Shown here: positions 45,594 to 57,628 of the stretch, in pieces | Layout: every line of letters begins with the position of its first letter | How positions within the stretch are numbered: the first letter of the stretch is position 1 | Source: Dama dama | Lineage: Eukaryota; Chordata; Mammalia; Artiodactyla; Cervidae | Assembly (NCBI RefSeq): GCF_033118175.1 | Contig: NC_083711.1 | Span: 43,720,001-43,784,000 of the forward strand | Reading direction: 5' to 3' | DNA length: 64,000 bases | Translations under genes and position numbers: made by a program | Notes under the pieces: generated by a model | What the model saw: only the letters and a program-made list of their open reading frames with translations | The model's database searches: none | What the model was told of the DNA's origin: nothing

Positions 45594-46491
45594 TTTAGCT
45601 TGAAACTTGTTTGTTCATAACTTCCTGTCTCAACATGCCCTCTTCTCAGAAAGACTGACATTGAAAACATGTACTGTTTTTAGGAAATCCACCTCCCACA
45701 CAGATTACATCAGAAACAGCTCAACATCTGTGCTTTTGTAGTTGTTCTGAATTAACATCAATGCTAAAATTTAGTTCTGTTATAATGTTCTTTTCTCTAC
45801 TGTGAAACAGTGAAACAAAGAATGTGCCCTTCTCTCTCTCTTTGTAGTTCCTTTTGTCTTAGCTGTATTTTACTTTTAACAACCTTTCATAAAAAGAATG
45901 TAAACAATCTTGCAAGTGAAGCATCTTTTTTGTATCACAACTATGTACATTTGCATAAAGCTGAGAAACAGTCCTCTCTCAAATAATGTAAGAATGTGCT
46001 CTTCCTCCAAGTACAGCTCTCAAAATTAAAGAATCAGTCACAACCATTAAAATATAGTTATAAAACAGTACTGAAGCTCTTGGTCTATATTATGATTTGG
46101 GGGGACCCTAACCAGATCCCTTACAGTCCTTCAAATGGAGCAACCAAGGAATTTTTATCATTAAAAAAATGAGTGCCTTCCCAAAATGAATTTTTGTATC
46201 CTCACTCTTTCAGGACCCTTATTCTTGATCCTCCTCAATTTTGTCAGTTTTGTGTTGGTGGGAAAGAGTGCTTTTACTGGAAAGTAGGTGGGCCAGTAAT
46301 ATCCTGCTCTCAGACCCTGACTCTCTTGCAGTCAGCATTTTTTTGGGAAAATAAGGGATTATATACATCAAAATGAACTTGCAGTTCAGAGGCTGGATTC
46401 TGAACTGTTTCCATCAGAAACAATACTCAGGCATTTAACAGCCTGGTACACTCCCCTTTTAGATTTGAAGATCTTTCTCACTAGTTTACTT
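45594..46491. other. Unassigned sequence
   Basis: No gene or repeat was recognised up to the large L1. The tail end 46492-46506 is its left target duplication. Confidence 0.4.
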
Positions 46492-46509
46492 AAAAATTGA
46501 CAATGACAA

Positions 46510-47100
46510 ATGGTGGAAATAAATGAAGCAGAGAGGAAAAAAGAAAAAAGGATCAAAAGAAATGAGGACAACCTCAGGGACCTCTGGGACACTGTGAAAC
46601 GCCCCAACATTCGAATCATAGGAGTTCCAGAAGAAGAAGACAAAAAGAAAGGCCATGAGAAAATACTCGAGGAGATAATAGCTGAAAACTTCCCTAAAAT
46701 GGGGAAGGAAATAGCCACCCAAATCCAAGAAACCCAGAGAGTCCCAAACAGGATAAACCCAAGGCGAAACACCCCAAGACACATATTAATCAAATTAACA
46801 AAGATCAAACACAAAGAACAAATATTAAAAGCAGCAAGGGAAAAACAACAAATAACACACAAAGGGATTACCATAAGGATAACAGCTGATCTATCAATAG
46901 AAACCCTCCAGGCCAGAAGGGAATGGCAGGACGTACTGAAAGTAATGAAAGAGAATAACCTACAACCTAGATTACTGTATCCAGCAAGGATCTCATTCAG
47001 ATATGAAGGAGAATTCAAAAGCTTTACAGATAAGCAAAAGCTGAGAGAATTCAGCACCACCAAACCAGCTCTTCAACAAATGTTAAAGGATCTTCTCTAG
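46510..47100 (+). pseudogene. L1 ORF1p, N-terminally truncated
   Basis: This is an open frame of 196 residues holding the RNA-binding part of L1 ORF1p: an RRM-like domain (about residues 25-115; RNIRIIGVPEEE-type strand at 31-42) and the C-terminal domain (LQARREWQDVLKVMKENN near 133-150). The coiled-coil trimerisation region that should precede it was never inserted. The normal protein is roughly 330-340 residues and packages L1 RNA. The frame is intact to its TAG stop, 51 bp before the ORF2 start. Confidence 0.93.
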
Positions 47101-47151
47101 ACAGGAAATGCAGAAAGGTTGTATAAACGTGAACCCAAAACAACAAAGTAA

Positions 47152-50100
47152 ATGGCAACGGGACCACACCTATCAATAATTACCCTAAATGTAAATGGGT
47201 TGAATGCCCCAACCAAAAGACAAAGATTGGCTGAATGGATACAAAAACAAGACCCCTATATATGCTGTCTACAAGAGACCCACCTCAAAACAAGAGACAC
47301 ATACAGACTAAAAGTGAAGGGCTGGAAAAAAATATTTCATGCAAACGGAGACCAAAAGAAAGCAGGAGTCGCAATACTCATATCAGATAAAATAGACTTT
47401 CAAATAAAGGAAGTGAAAAGAGACAAAGAAGGACACTACATAATGATCAAAGGATCAATCAAAAAAGAAGATATAACAATTATAAATATATATGCACCCA
47501 ACATAGGAGCACCGCAATATGTACGGCAAACGCTAACAAGTATAAAAGAGGAAATTAATAGTAACACAATAATAGTGGGAGACTTTAATACCCCACTCAC
47601 AACTATGGATAGATCAACTAAACAGAAAATTAACAAGGAAACACAAACCTTAAATGACACAATGGACCAGCTAGACCTAATTGATATCTATAGGACATTT
47701 CACCCCAAAACAATCAACTTCACCTTTTTCTCAAGTGCACACGGAACATTCTCCAGAATAGATCACATCCTGGGCCATAAATCTGGTCTTGGAAAATTCA
47801 AAAAAATTGAAATCATTCCAGTCATCTTTTCTGACCACAGTGCAGTAAGATTAGATCTCAATTACAGGGAAAAAATTGTTAAAACTTCAAACATATGGAG
47901 GCTAAATAACACGCTTCTGAATAACCAACAAATCATAGAAGAAATCAAAAAAGAAATCAAAATATGTATAGAAATGAATGAAAATGAAAACACAACAACC
48001 CAAAACCTATGGGACACTGTAAAAGCAGTGCTAAGGGGAAGGTTCATAGCATTATAGGCTTACATCAAGAAACAGGAAAAAAACCAATTAAATAACCTAA
48101 CTCTACACCTAAAGCAATTAGAGAAGGAAGAAATGAAGAACCCCAGAGTTAGCAGAAGGAAAGAAATCTTAAAAATCAGGGCAGAAATAAATGCAAAAGA
48201 AACTAAAGAGACCATAACAAAAATCAACAAAGCTAAAACCTGGTTTTTTGAAAAAATAAACAAAATTGACAAACCATTAGCAAGACTCATTAAGAAACAA
48301 AGAGAGAAAAACCAAATTAACAAAATTAGAAATGAAAATGGAGAGATCACAACAGACAACACTGAAATACAAAGGATCATAAGAGACTACTACCAGCAGC
48401 TCTATGCCAATAAAATGGACAACTTGGATGAAATGGACAAATTCTTAGAAAAGTATAACTTTCCAAAACTGAACCAGGAAGAAATAGAAGATCTTAACAG
48501 ACCCATCACAAGCAAGGAAATCGAAACTGTCATCAAAAATCTTCCAGCAAACAAAAGCCCAGGACCAGATGGCTTCACAGCTGAATTCTACCAAAAATTT
48601 AGAGAAGAGCTAACACCTATCTTACTCAAACTCTTCCAGAAAATTGCAGAAGAAGGTAAGCTTCCAAACTCATTCTATGAGGCCACCATCACCCTAATTC
48701 CAAAACCAGACAAAGATGCCACAAAAAAAGAAAACTACAGGCCAATATCACTGATGAACATAGATGCAAAAATCCTTAACAAAATTCTAGCAAACAGAAT
48801 CCAACAACATATTAAAAAAATCATACACCATGACCAAGTGGGCTTTATCCCAGGAATGCAAGGATTCTTTAATATCCGCAAATCAATCAATGTAATACAC
48901 CACATTAACAAATTGAAAGAAAAAACCATATGATTATCTCAATAGATGCAGAGAAAGCCTTTGATAAAATTCAACACTCATTTATGATTAAAACTCTCCA
49001 GAAAGCAGGAATAGAAGGAACATACCTCAACATAATAAAAGCTATATATGACAAACCACAGCAAGCATCACCCTCAATGGTGAAAAATTGAAAGCATTTC
49101 CCCTGAAATCAGGAACAAGACAAGGGTGCCCACTCTCACCACTCCTATTCAACATAGTGTTGGAAGTTTTGGCCACAGCAATCAGAGCAGAAAAAGAAGT
49201 GAAAGGAATCCAGATAGGAAAAGAAGTGGAACTCTCACTGTTTGCAGATGACATGATCCTCTACATCGAAAACCCTAAATACTCTTCCAGAAAATTACTA
49301 GAGCTAATCAATGAATATAGTAAAGTTGCAGGATATAAAATTAACACACAGAAATCCCTTGCATTCCTATATACTAACAATGAAAAAACAGAAAGAGAAA
49401 TTAAGGAAACAATACCATTCACCATTGCAACAAAAAGAATAAAATACTTAGGAGTGTATCTACCTAAAGAAACAAAGGACCTATACATAGAAAACTATAA
49501 AACACTGATGAAAGAAATCAAAGAGGACACAAACAGATGGAGAAACATACCTTGTTCATGGATTGGAAGAATCAATATTGTCAAAATGGCTATTCTACCC
49601 AAAGCAGTCTATAGATTCAATGCAATCCCTATCAAGCTACCAACGGTATTTTTCACAGAACTAGACCAAAGAATTTCACAATTTGTATGGAAATACAAAA
49701 AACCTCGAATAGCCAAAGCAATCTTGAGAAAGAAGAATGGAACTGGAGGAATCAACCTGCCTGACTTCAGACTCTACTACAAAGCCACAGTCATCAAGAC
49801 AGTATGGTACTGGCACAAAGACAGAAATATAGATCAATGGAACAGAATAGAAAGCCCAGAGATAAATCCACGAACCTATGGACACCTTATCTTTGACAAA
49901 GGAGGCAAGGATATATAATGGAAAAAAGACAACCTCTTTAACAAGTGGTGCTAGGAAAACTGGTCAACCACTTGTAAAAGAATGAAACTAGAACACTTTC
50001 TAACACCATACACAAAAATAAACTCAAAATGGATTAAAGATCTAAATGTAAGACCAGAAACTATAAAACTCCTATAGGAGAACATAGGCAAAACACTCTC

Positions 50101-50965
50101 CGACATAAATCAAAGCAAGATCCTCTATGACCCACCTCCCAGAATATTGGAAATAAAAGCAAAACTAAACAAATGGGACCTAATGAAACTTAAAAGCTTT
50201 TGCACTACAAAGGAAACTATAAGTAAGGTGAAAAGACAGCCCTCAGATTGGGAGAAAATAATAGCAAATGAAGAAACAGACAAAGGATTAATCTCAAAAA
50301 TATACAAGCAACACCTGAAGCTCAATTCCAGAAAAATAAATGACCCAATCAAAAAATGGGCCAAAGAACTAAACAGACATTTCTCCAAAGAAGACATACA
50401 GATGGCTAACAAACACATGAAAAGATGCTCAACATCACTCATTATTAGAGAAATGCAAATCAAAACCACAATGAGGTACCATTACACGCCAGTCAGGATG
50501 GCTGCTATCCAAAAGTCTACAAGCAATAAATGCTGGAGAGGGTGTGGAGAAAAGGGAACCCTCTTACACTGTTGGTGGGAATGCAAACTAGTACAGCCGC
50601 TATGGAAAACAGTGTGGAGATTTCTTAAAAAACTGGAAATAGAACTGCCATATGACCCAGCAATCCCACTTCTGGGCATACACACTGAGGAAACCAGATC
50701 TGAAAGAGACACGTGCACCCCAATGTTCATCGCAGCACTGTTTATAGTAGCCAGAACATGGAAGCAACCTAGATGCCCATCAGCAGATGAATGGATAATG
50801 AAGCTGTGGTACATATACACCATGGAATATTACTCAGCCATTAAAAAGAATTCATTTGAACCAGTCCTAATGAGATGGATGAAGCTGGAGCCCCTTATAC
50901 AGAGTGAAGTAAGCCAGAAAGATAAAGAACATTACAGCATACTGACACATGTATATGGAATTTAG
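47152..50965 (+). pseudogene. L1 ORF2p endonuclease-reverse transcriptase, six breaks
   Basis: ORF2 spans 3.8 kb. The N-terminal 301 codons form the AP-like endonuclease: NVNG (13-16), QETHL with the catalytic Glu (41-45), GDFN (143-146), SRIDH (201-205), SDHS (227-230). The RT follows, with FADD at 49241-49252, and a C-terminal CX3CX7HX4C knuckle near 50528-50590. Breaks: TAG at 48055-48057, a one-base loss near 48922, another near 49054, then TAA 49916-49918, TAG 49952-49954 and TAG 50075-50077. Frame order of the pieces (1, then 0, then 2) fits two single-base deletions. The enzyme nicks DNA and copies RNA; this copy cannot make the full protein, though the endonuclease piece alone is open. 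Confidence 0.95.
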
Positions 50966-51477
50966 AAAGGTGATAACGATAACCCTATATGCAGAACAGA
51001 AAAAGAGACACAGAAATACAGAACAGACTTTTGAACTTTGTGGGAGAATGTGAGGGTGGGATATTTCAAAAGAACAGCATGTATACTATCTATGGTGAAA
51101 CAGATCACCAGCCCCTGTGGGATGCACGAGACAAGTGCTCCGGCCTGGTGCACTGGGAAGACCCAGAGGAATCGGGTGGAGAGGGAGGTGGGAGGGGGGA
51201 TCGGGATGGGGAATACATGTAAATCCATGGCTGATTCATATCAATGTATGACAAAACCCACTGGAAAAAAAAATAATAATAAAAATAAAAAGTAAAAAAA
51301 AAAAAAAAAAAAAAAAATTGACAATGAGGTCCTCACTCTTCTAAGGAGTCAGCTAAAATTGGAGAATAATAATTTTACAAGCTGTAACTCTAAAATCTCT
51401 TGTCAATCCCCAATTTTTATTTCTGGTGCTTGTGAAAATTGTTTAATAAAACTAATTTCAGCATTATCTGTTTCCTC

Positions 51478-51671
51478 TGCTGCTGCTGCTAAGTCGCTTC
51501 AGTCGTGTCCGACTCTGTGCGACCCCATAGACGGCAGCCCACCAGGCTCCTCCATCCCTGGGATTCTCCAGGCAAGAATACGGGAGTGGGTTGCCATTTC
51601 CTTCTCCAGGGGATCTTCCCGGCCCTGGGATCGAACCCAGGTCTCCTACATTGCAGGAGCCTCTGAGCCAT
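51478..51671 (-). mobile_element. Bov-tA SINE with CTG-rich tail end
   Basis: This is a minus-strand copy starting with a (CTG)n run and AAGTCGCTTCAGTCGTG (a BOV-A2-like 3' end), and ending in the tRNA-derived head (GGGATCGAACCCAGGTCTCC). It shows that the tRNA head and the CAG-tailed Bov-A body can occur in one unit. Its CpG sites are well kept, which suggests youth. Confidence 0.93.
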
Positions 51672-51778
51672 ATCTGCTTATTGTTAACTTGATAGGTCCT
51701 GCTTAGTTTTATTTTGAGCCGCTATCACTTGCCTTAAAAAGTTGATGTAGGAAATAAAAGATGAATCACATTCATCAT

Positions 51779-51846
51779 ATATCAATGGCCAAAGAGTTTG
51801 TTAGAGGTTTTCTGAATGGCAAATGAACTTTTTGGCCAACCCAATA
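51779..51846. mobile_element. Mariner-derived hairpin MITE
   Basis: This is a 68 bp element made almost only of its two termini: left TATCAATGGCCAAAGAGTTT and right GAACTTTTTGGCCAACCCAATA (51825-51846). The core GGCCAAAGAGTTT pairs with GAACTTTTTGGCC, leaving a loop of about 25 nt. It is the compact form of the ruminant mariner MITE. Confidence 0.8.
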
Positions 51847-51849
51847 AGT

Positions 51850-53214
51850 ACAGCTTTATGCACTTTAAGTGTTTTTCCAAAATTTAACCTAAGAAAATTT
51901 AACATTACTCACTGTATGTTGCTAGCCTCCTCAGAGAATGGCAACTTGATTAGTAACTCTCAGTCAACACTTATAATTTATAATTTGACAAACGTCTATG
52001 AAAATTAAAAAGGTTAACAATATATTCCCTTTTACAAAATCAAAAAAACAAAACAGTAGTTTCCACAGAAAGGCTGATAATCTAATATTGTAAGTAATTT
52101 TAGCAACAGGAAACTATGGGCCTCTTAAAGCAAAAGCTGTTGATAGATTTCAGATTAAAGACCCAAGAGAGTATAAAATTAATTTCATATAATTCTTACA
52201 TCTGAACTCAGTTTTAGCCATTAATTAATAGTAAGCAAAAGACCTTTAGCAAAGGATATTTATAATTGAATCTAAAGGAGAATTAAAGAACATTTATTTG
52301 TAATATTTCATAAATATTCTTTGTATTCTAGAATTTCACTCATAAAATGACTTCATAATTAATGTTAAGTGTTAGTAATTAATTCACCTTGTGGGATCAT
52401 AAAATAAACTCCCATGCAGAGTCGCAAGGAGTCAGACATGACGGAGCACACATGTATCCACTCGAGGAAAAAACATATTATATGTGAATTTTCTTTTATT
52501 CCTCTCTAACTCTTTCTCCATTTCTCTAAAGCAGCTATTTTTAGGGATTTTATTATTTTCTCAAATTCCCTAATTCAGCTCATTTGGCAATTATAAGATA
52601 CTGACTCAGTTTTCTCCTATAATTTTGCTAAATTAAATATTTAATGCAAGCAAAAAAGCATGCAAGATTTTTTTTCATGTTGTTACATACAGTTCTAGTT
52701 TATTATGTTCCACATTACTTTTAAGAATGTACACCTGTTGAAAGAAATTTAATTCACAAACAAGAAAAGGGAGATTTATAAGAGCCAAACAGGATTATAA
52801 CCTGGGAGACAGACTCTCAGAAAGCTCTGATAACTGTCCCTCTGTTAGAAGTGGAAAGCACAGTCACATCAGTTTTCAAGACCAAAGATCGTATGCCAAA
52901 TGACATGCTGATGTTTATAAAAAGTTTATCAAATGTGCACAGTTCAGTTAAGCATACATAAAACAAACATGCCCTCACAATGTTGGGAAAGAATGTTATT
53001 ATTTTAAGAGTTACATTAGTATCTAGTGTAGAAGAAAATTATTTCTATGTTCAGTATGCACTGGCATCTCTGAGAGGGTTTGGTTTATGTGTAATGAAGA
53101 CACACATTGCATATTAGAGATGGAGGGAGGAGACCCAAGTGGACAAGAAGAAAGAACATTTCAATTAAGTTTTCTTGTCCTATCTTAAAGCATAAATTTT
53201 GTTTCATCACATCA
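51850..53214. other. Mostly unassigned AT-rich sequence
   Basis: A small plus-strand SINE tail scrap (CATGCAGAGTCGCAAGGAGT to about 52447) lies at 52412-52447. The part 52740-52990 looks LTR-like but no termini confirm it. No gene is seen. Confidence 0.4.
52412..52447 (+). mobile_element. Bov-tA/Bov-A 3' scrap
   Basis: These 36 bp (CATGCAGAGTCGCAAGGAGT then CAGACATGACGGAGCAC) match the 3' end of a Bov-A unit. No head is present. Confidence 0.6.
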
Positions 53215-53800
53215 ATACATACAGGCATATGGTAGAGTTTCTCTAGGGTATATATCCAACAGGTGTGTTTGCTGAATTATGGAATAGATTTGTTTCAAAT
53301 TGTTAACATTACTAATAGCTCCCCAAAATGTTTTCCCTCTATATTTACTTTTACTTGTATCAACAACGTTGTTCCATATCCAGGATGAAATTTTATATTG
53401 GCGAACTTTTCCAGTTTTGTTTATAGAGTGATGGATAAGAAATTCTTCAATGACTATCTCTTTGACTATTACTGAGTTTTTGCATGTTTTCAAAGATTTA
53501 TTGGCTATTGGAACTCTGTCCATAACTTGACTGTCTTTATTCTTTGTGTGTATGTGTGTTTTAAATAATTTGCAGAAGTTATTTACTTTGGGTAGTAACT
53601 TTTTTTCTGATAGATTCCTATGTATGTATGCTGATCTATCAGATTACTATCTATGTCTATGTACATGTATCATAAACATTCTCTCACTCATCTGTTACTT
53701 TTCACTTTGTATTTGGTATTTTGGCAAAATTTTTCATTTTTTATTTTCTTCAGAACTTCTCTCATTTATTTATTGTTTAGGTAGTTGATTGCTGTTGCAA
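53215..53800 (-). mobile_element. Ancient L1 ORF2 fragment
   Basis: Antisense L1-like phrases occur in order: AGGGTATATATCCAACAGGTG (53247), CTGAATTATGGAATAG, CCCAAAATGTTTTCC and ATATTGGCGAACTTTTCC. Strong decay; the 103-codon minus-strand frame inside is incidental. Confidence 0.5.
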
Positions 53801-55434
53801 GCACTTCATATATGAAGGATTACCCGTATTTTTACAATAATGAAGTCTTTAAAGTAAATGAAATACAATTCTTGTCATTTCAGTACTTCACTGTCAATCA
53901 TTCTGCTGCATCTCTTCTCATACAATAAACATCATGGGAGCTTCTTGAGTAGTGTATCATTCAATTCTTCACTCATTCATTCACCAAATTTATGGGAAGA
54001 GAACAGACTAGGGGGAAGGAGCAGAGAGAAACAGCAACAGACAAATATAGTGACTTTGAAATTCATTTACTCTTTTCATATTCTACCCTGCATTGTATGG
54101 GTATAATCAAACTGAAGGCATCGGTAGTATCTTGCATCTCCTGCATTGGCAGGTGGGTTCTTTACCACTAGCATCACCTGGGAGTATTAGACAGATGGAT
54201 ATTATTTGAAGATATAAAAGATGCCTCTTCTAATAGGTCTTTGCTTTCGATTTCCCCAAATTCTTGTTAGCATAATGGAAGCTCACTAGAGATCCGTGCA
54301 CTTAGTAGAATGATGGTAAAAAACAATTGACTCTCTGCATTGGAGGAAGAGTTTAAGAGGAAACAATCCAATACCACCTGTGAGCTAAGACACCACTGGA
54401 AGTTTCTGAGGTTTAACTACATTTCAGACACCTTTCTTGAGGCTTAAAATGTCTGGGTATAATTGCTTTTTCACTTAAAGAACTTAAATCTTTGCAAAAA
54501 TAGACTATGATATTTAATTACAGTTTTGTGGTTAAATTCTATTGTGGAGTTTTATATGAGGAATAATGACATTTCTAAGCTAGAAAAGGAAAAAAAAATG
54601 TGCCCTAGGAAGTTCTGAGAAAAAAAAATAATTAAGCTGAATCTTAAAGGATTAATGGAGATTTTTTTAGAAGAACAAGGGCAAGATTAAACAGGAGAAA
54701 GGACATCTCTAACCAAGTAAAATATACAAAGATACAGAAGCATTCCAATGGAATACTTTTAACCAGAGAGCAAGAGATACCCTTTGTTAGAACAGAGAAA
54801 TGAAATTAAACAATCATTTTTTGAAATTGCATAGGGATAAATTGAAATTAGAAAGCAATTCTGTATTTAGTGTGAGGTAAAAATAAAGTAAACAAGCCAA
54901 AGTAAGATTATAAAATGGATCTAATAAACAGTAATAAGTCAAAAACAAATTTCAACCAGCAGTTACCAAAAATAAGATTACAGAGTAAACAATCTAATAC
55001 TGGGAAGAAAAGCATTAAAAAAGACCCAGGCTTGCTTCTTTAAAATACTGGTTAAGAAATGATGCAAGTTTTCTGCTCAGCTTCAGTGGAGAGGATTCCC
55101 TTTGTTTGTATGCAAACGGGGTATAAAAAGAGCATATTTCTCTGGGCTGCTGCCTCCCATGAAAAATCTTACTTGAGAAATTGGAACACAAATTCATAGT
55201 AGATAGCTAGCCATCTCTACCACACTACCTGACTTAATATTTTATCTTCGTTTGCTATCTCTCTTTCCTGTTTGAACACAAGCTTCCAAAAATCCAGGAC
55301 TACATCAATAAATATTTTATTTTCATTTGACCAATAAGGCTGGTTCAATCATATTTTATTTTGGTATGTAGCTTGGTCAGATCTATTTTATGATTTCAAA
55401 AATTGCTACTTATATCTATAGAAAATTCTGCTCA
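53801..55434. other. Mostly unassigned sequence
   Basis: A minus-strand SINE head fragment lies at 54130-54183. The stretch 54600-54790 resembles an ancient mammalian repeat but was not assigned. No gene was recognised. Confidence 0.4.
54130..54183 (-). mobile_element. Bov-tA SINE head fragment
   Basis: The tRNA-derived head (CTCCTGCATTGGCAGGTGGG, TTCTTTACCACTAGCATCACC) is present without its Bov-A body. Confidence 0.75.
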
Positions 55435-55547
55435 GGGAATTCTCTGGTGGACCAGTGGCTAGGAATCAGTGCTTTCATTGGCCAGGCTCAATCCCTGATT
55501 GGGAAACTAAGATCCCACAAACTGCAGGGCATGGCCAAAAAGAAAAA
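55435..55547 (+). mobile_element. CHR-type SINE (short)
   Basis: This is a plus-strand tRNA-derived SINE of about 113 bp: head GGGAATTCTCTGGTGGACCAG, B-box-like CTCAATCCCTGATTGGG, then AACTAAGATCCCACAAACTG, GGCATGGCCAAAAAG and an A-rich tail. It is typical of the short CHR class. Confidence 0.85.
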
Positions 55548-55829
55548 ATACTCTGTTCAAATTAACAATTTGATGTTTACAATAATAGCATGATGAGAAG
55601 AGCAAAATTCTAAGTCATTGTTATTTGTTTTGTTTTATTGGAGTAAAGCGGATTCATAATGTGTTAGTTCAGGTGTATAGCAAAGTGGTTTAGTTATATT
55701 TATGCCCATATTCACTCTTTTTAACATTATTTTCTCAAATAGATGGTCACAGAATATTGAGCAGAGTCCCCTGTGCTATATAATAGGTCCTTGCTGGTTC
55801 TATGTCTTATATACAGTATTAGTAATATT

Positions 55830-55885
55830 GAGTATATATATATATACAGATATATATATATATCTTGTATATCTTATATATCTTA
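55830..55885. repeat. (TA)n-rich compound repeat in L1 3' UTR
   Basis: TA dinucleotide runs are interspersed with CTTATATAT units over about 55 bp. Confidence 0.85.
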
Positions 55886-57422
55886 TATATAGCAGTGAGT
55901 GTATGTTCATTCCAAGTTCTTGATTAATTCCTCCCACCTACATTTTCCCTTTGATAAACATGTTTGTTTTCAATGTCTGTTTCTCTTTTATAAAAAAGTT
56001 TTATCATTTAAAAAAATTAGCTTCTACATATGAGTGATACCGTGCAATAGTTTTCTCTATCTCCCTTACTTCACTTAGTATAATAATCATTAGGTCCATC
56101 CTTGTTGCTGCAAATGGCATTCTTTCATTATTTTTAATGACCGAGTAATATTCCATTGTGTATATGTACCATATCTTCTTTATCTATTCATCTTTTGACA
56201 GACATTTCAGTTACGTCCTTGTCTTTATTGCTGTAAATGATGATAAAAAGAACACTGAGGTGCATGTACCCATTCAAACCATGGTTTTCTCCAGATATAT
56301 GCCCAATAGTGGGGTTACTGGATCAAATGGCAGTTCTCTTCAGTTTTTGAAGGAACAGCTATACTGTTTTCCATAGTGACATAGTGCCAATTTACATTCT
56401 CATCAACAGTGTAGGAAGATTATCTTTTCTCCACACCCTAACCAGTATTTATTGTTTATAGTCATTTTGATGATGTCCATTCTAACTGGTGTGAGGTGAT
56501 ACCTCATTGTAGTTTTGATTTGCATTTTCTGATTATCAGTAACATTGAGCATCTTTTCATGTGCTTTTTGGCCATCTGTATGTCTTCTTTGGAGAAATGT
56601 CTATTTACATATTCTGCCTAGTTTTTGATTTGATCTTTTTTTTTTTTTTTTAATTTTGACATAGAGCTGCATGAGCTGTTTGTATACTTAGGAGCGTAAT
56701 CCCTTGTCAGTTGCTTCATTTGCAAATATTTTCTCTTGCACTGCTTTTTCCTTGTGTTTATGGTTTCCTTTGCTGTGTAGAAGCTTTTAAGTTTAATTAG
56801 GTCCCATTTGTTTATTTTTGTTTTTATTTTCATTACTCTAGGAGGTAGTTCAAAAAAGTTCTTGCTGTGATTTATATCAAAGAGTCTTCTTTCTGCCTAT
56901 GTCTTCCTCTAAGAGTTTTATAGTGTCTGGCTTTATATTTAAGTCTTTGAACCATTTTGAGTTTATCTTTGTGTATGGTGTTCTAATCTCATTCTTCTAC
57001 ATGTAGCTGCCCAATCTGTCCAGCATCACTTATTTGGTTTGCTAGTACTTTGTTGAGAATTTTTATATCTATGTTCATCAGTGATATTGGCCTGTAAATT
57101 TCTTTATTGTGGACCATCATGTTTTCATTGTCATTTGTCTCTAGGTATTTTTTGATTACTTCTTTGATTTCTTCTTTGATCCACTGTTTGTCTAATATAT
57201 TGTTTAGCCTTCACATGTTTGTGTTTTTTACAATTTTTTCTCTGTAATTGATTTCTAGTCTCATTGCATTGTTGTTGGAAAAGATACTTGATATGATGCT
57301 TGATTTCAATTTTCTTAAATTTACGAAGGCTTGCTTTGTGGCCCAAGATATGATATATCCTAGAGAAAGTCCATGTACATGTGAGGAAAAGTGCTTTCTG
57401 TTGCTTTTGGATGGTATATCCT

Positions 57423-57628
57423 CTGAAGTGAAGTGAAGTGAAAGTCGCTTAGTCATGTCCAACTCTTTGCGACCCCATGGACTATACAGTCCATGGAATT
57501 CTCCAGGCCAGAATACTGGAGTGGGTTGCCTTTCCCTTCTCCAGGGTATCTTCCCAGTCCGGGTACTGAACCCAGGTCTCCCACATTGCAGGTGAATTCT
57601 TTACCAGCTGAGCCACAGAGGATGCCCA
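57423..57628 (-). mobile_element. Bov-tA SINE inside old L1
   Basis: This is a full minus-strand copy: tail (GAAGTGAAGTGAAGTGAAAG) at left, body TCCATGGAATTCTCCAGGCC, tRNA head ending GCTGAGCCACAGAGGATGCCC. The 9 bp target duplication GTATATCCT lies at 57414-57422 and 57629-57637. The host L1 sequence resumes exactly after it. Confidence 0.94.

Larger units (their letters stand above)
46507..51312 (+). mobile_element. L1 LINE, 4.8 kb, young but dead
   Basis: This is a plus-strand bovine-type L1 containing the last part of ORF1, all of ORF2, a 3' UTR with a G-rich stretch (GGGAGGTGGGAGGGGGGATC-like, 51181-51202) and an A-rich tail (51265-51312). It is flanked by a 15 bp target duplication AAAAATTGACAATGA (46492-46506 and 51313-51327, right edge ambiguous in the A-run). 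The 5' UTR and ORF1 N-terminus are missing, so it was born promoterless. Few ORF2 breaks for its length suggest a recent origin. Confidence 0.96.

Noticed and set aside
46386..47063. 225-codon minus-strand ORF inside the L1
   Set aside because: It is an antisense shadow of L1 ORF1. The hydrophobic leucine/serine/phenylalanine-rich peptide is typical of antisense A-rich coding DNA.
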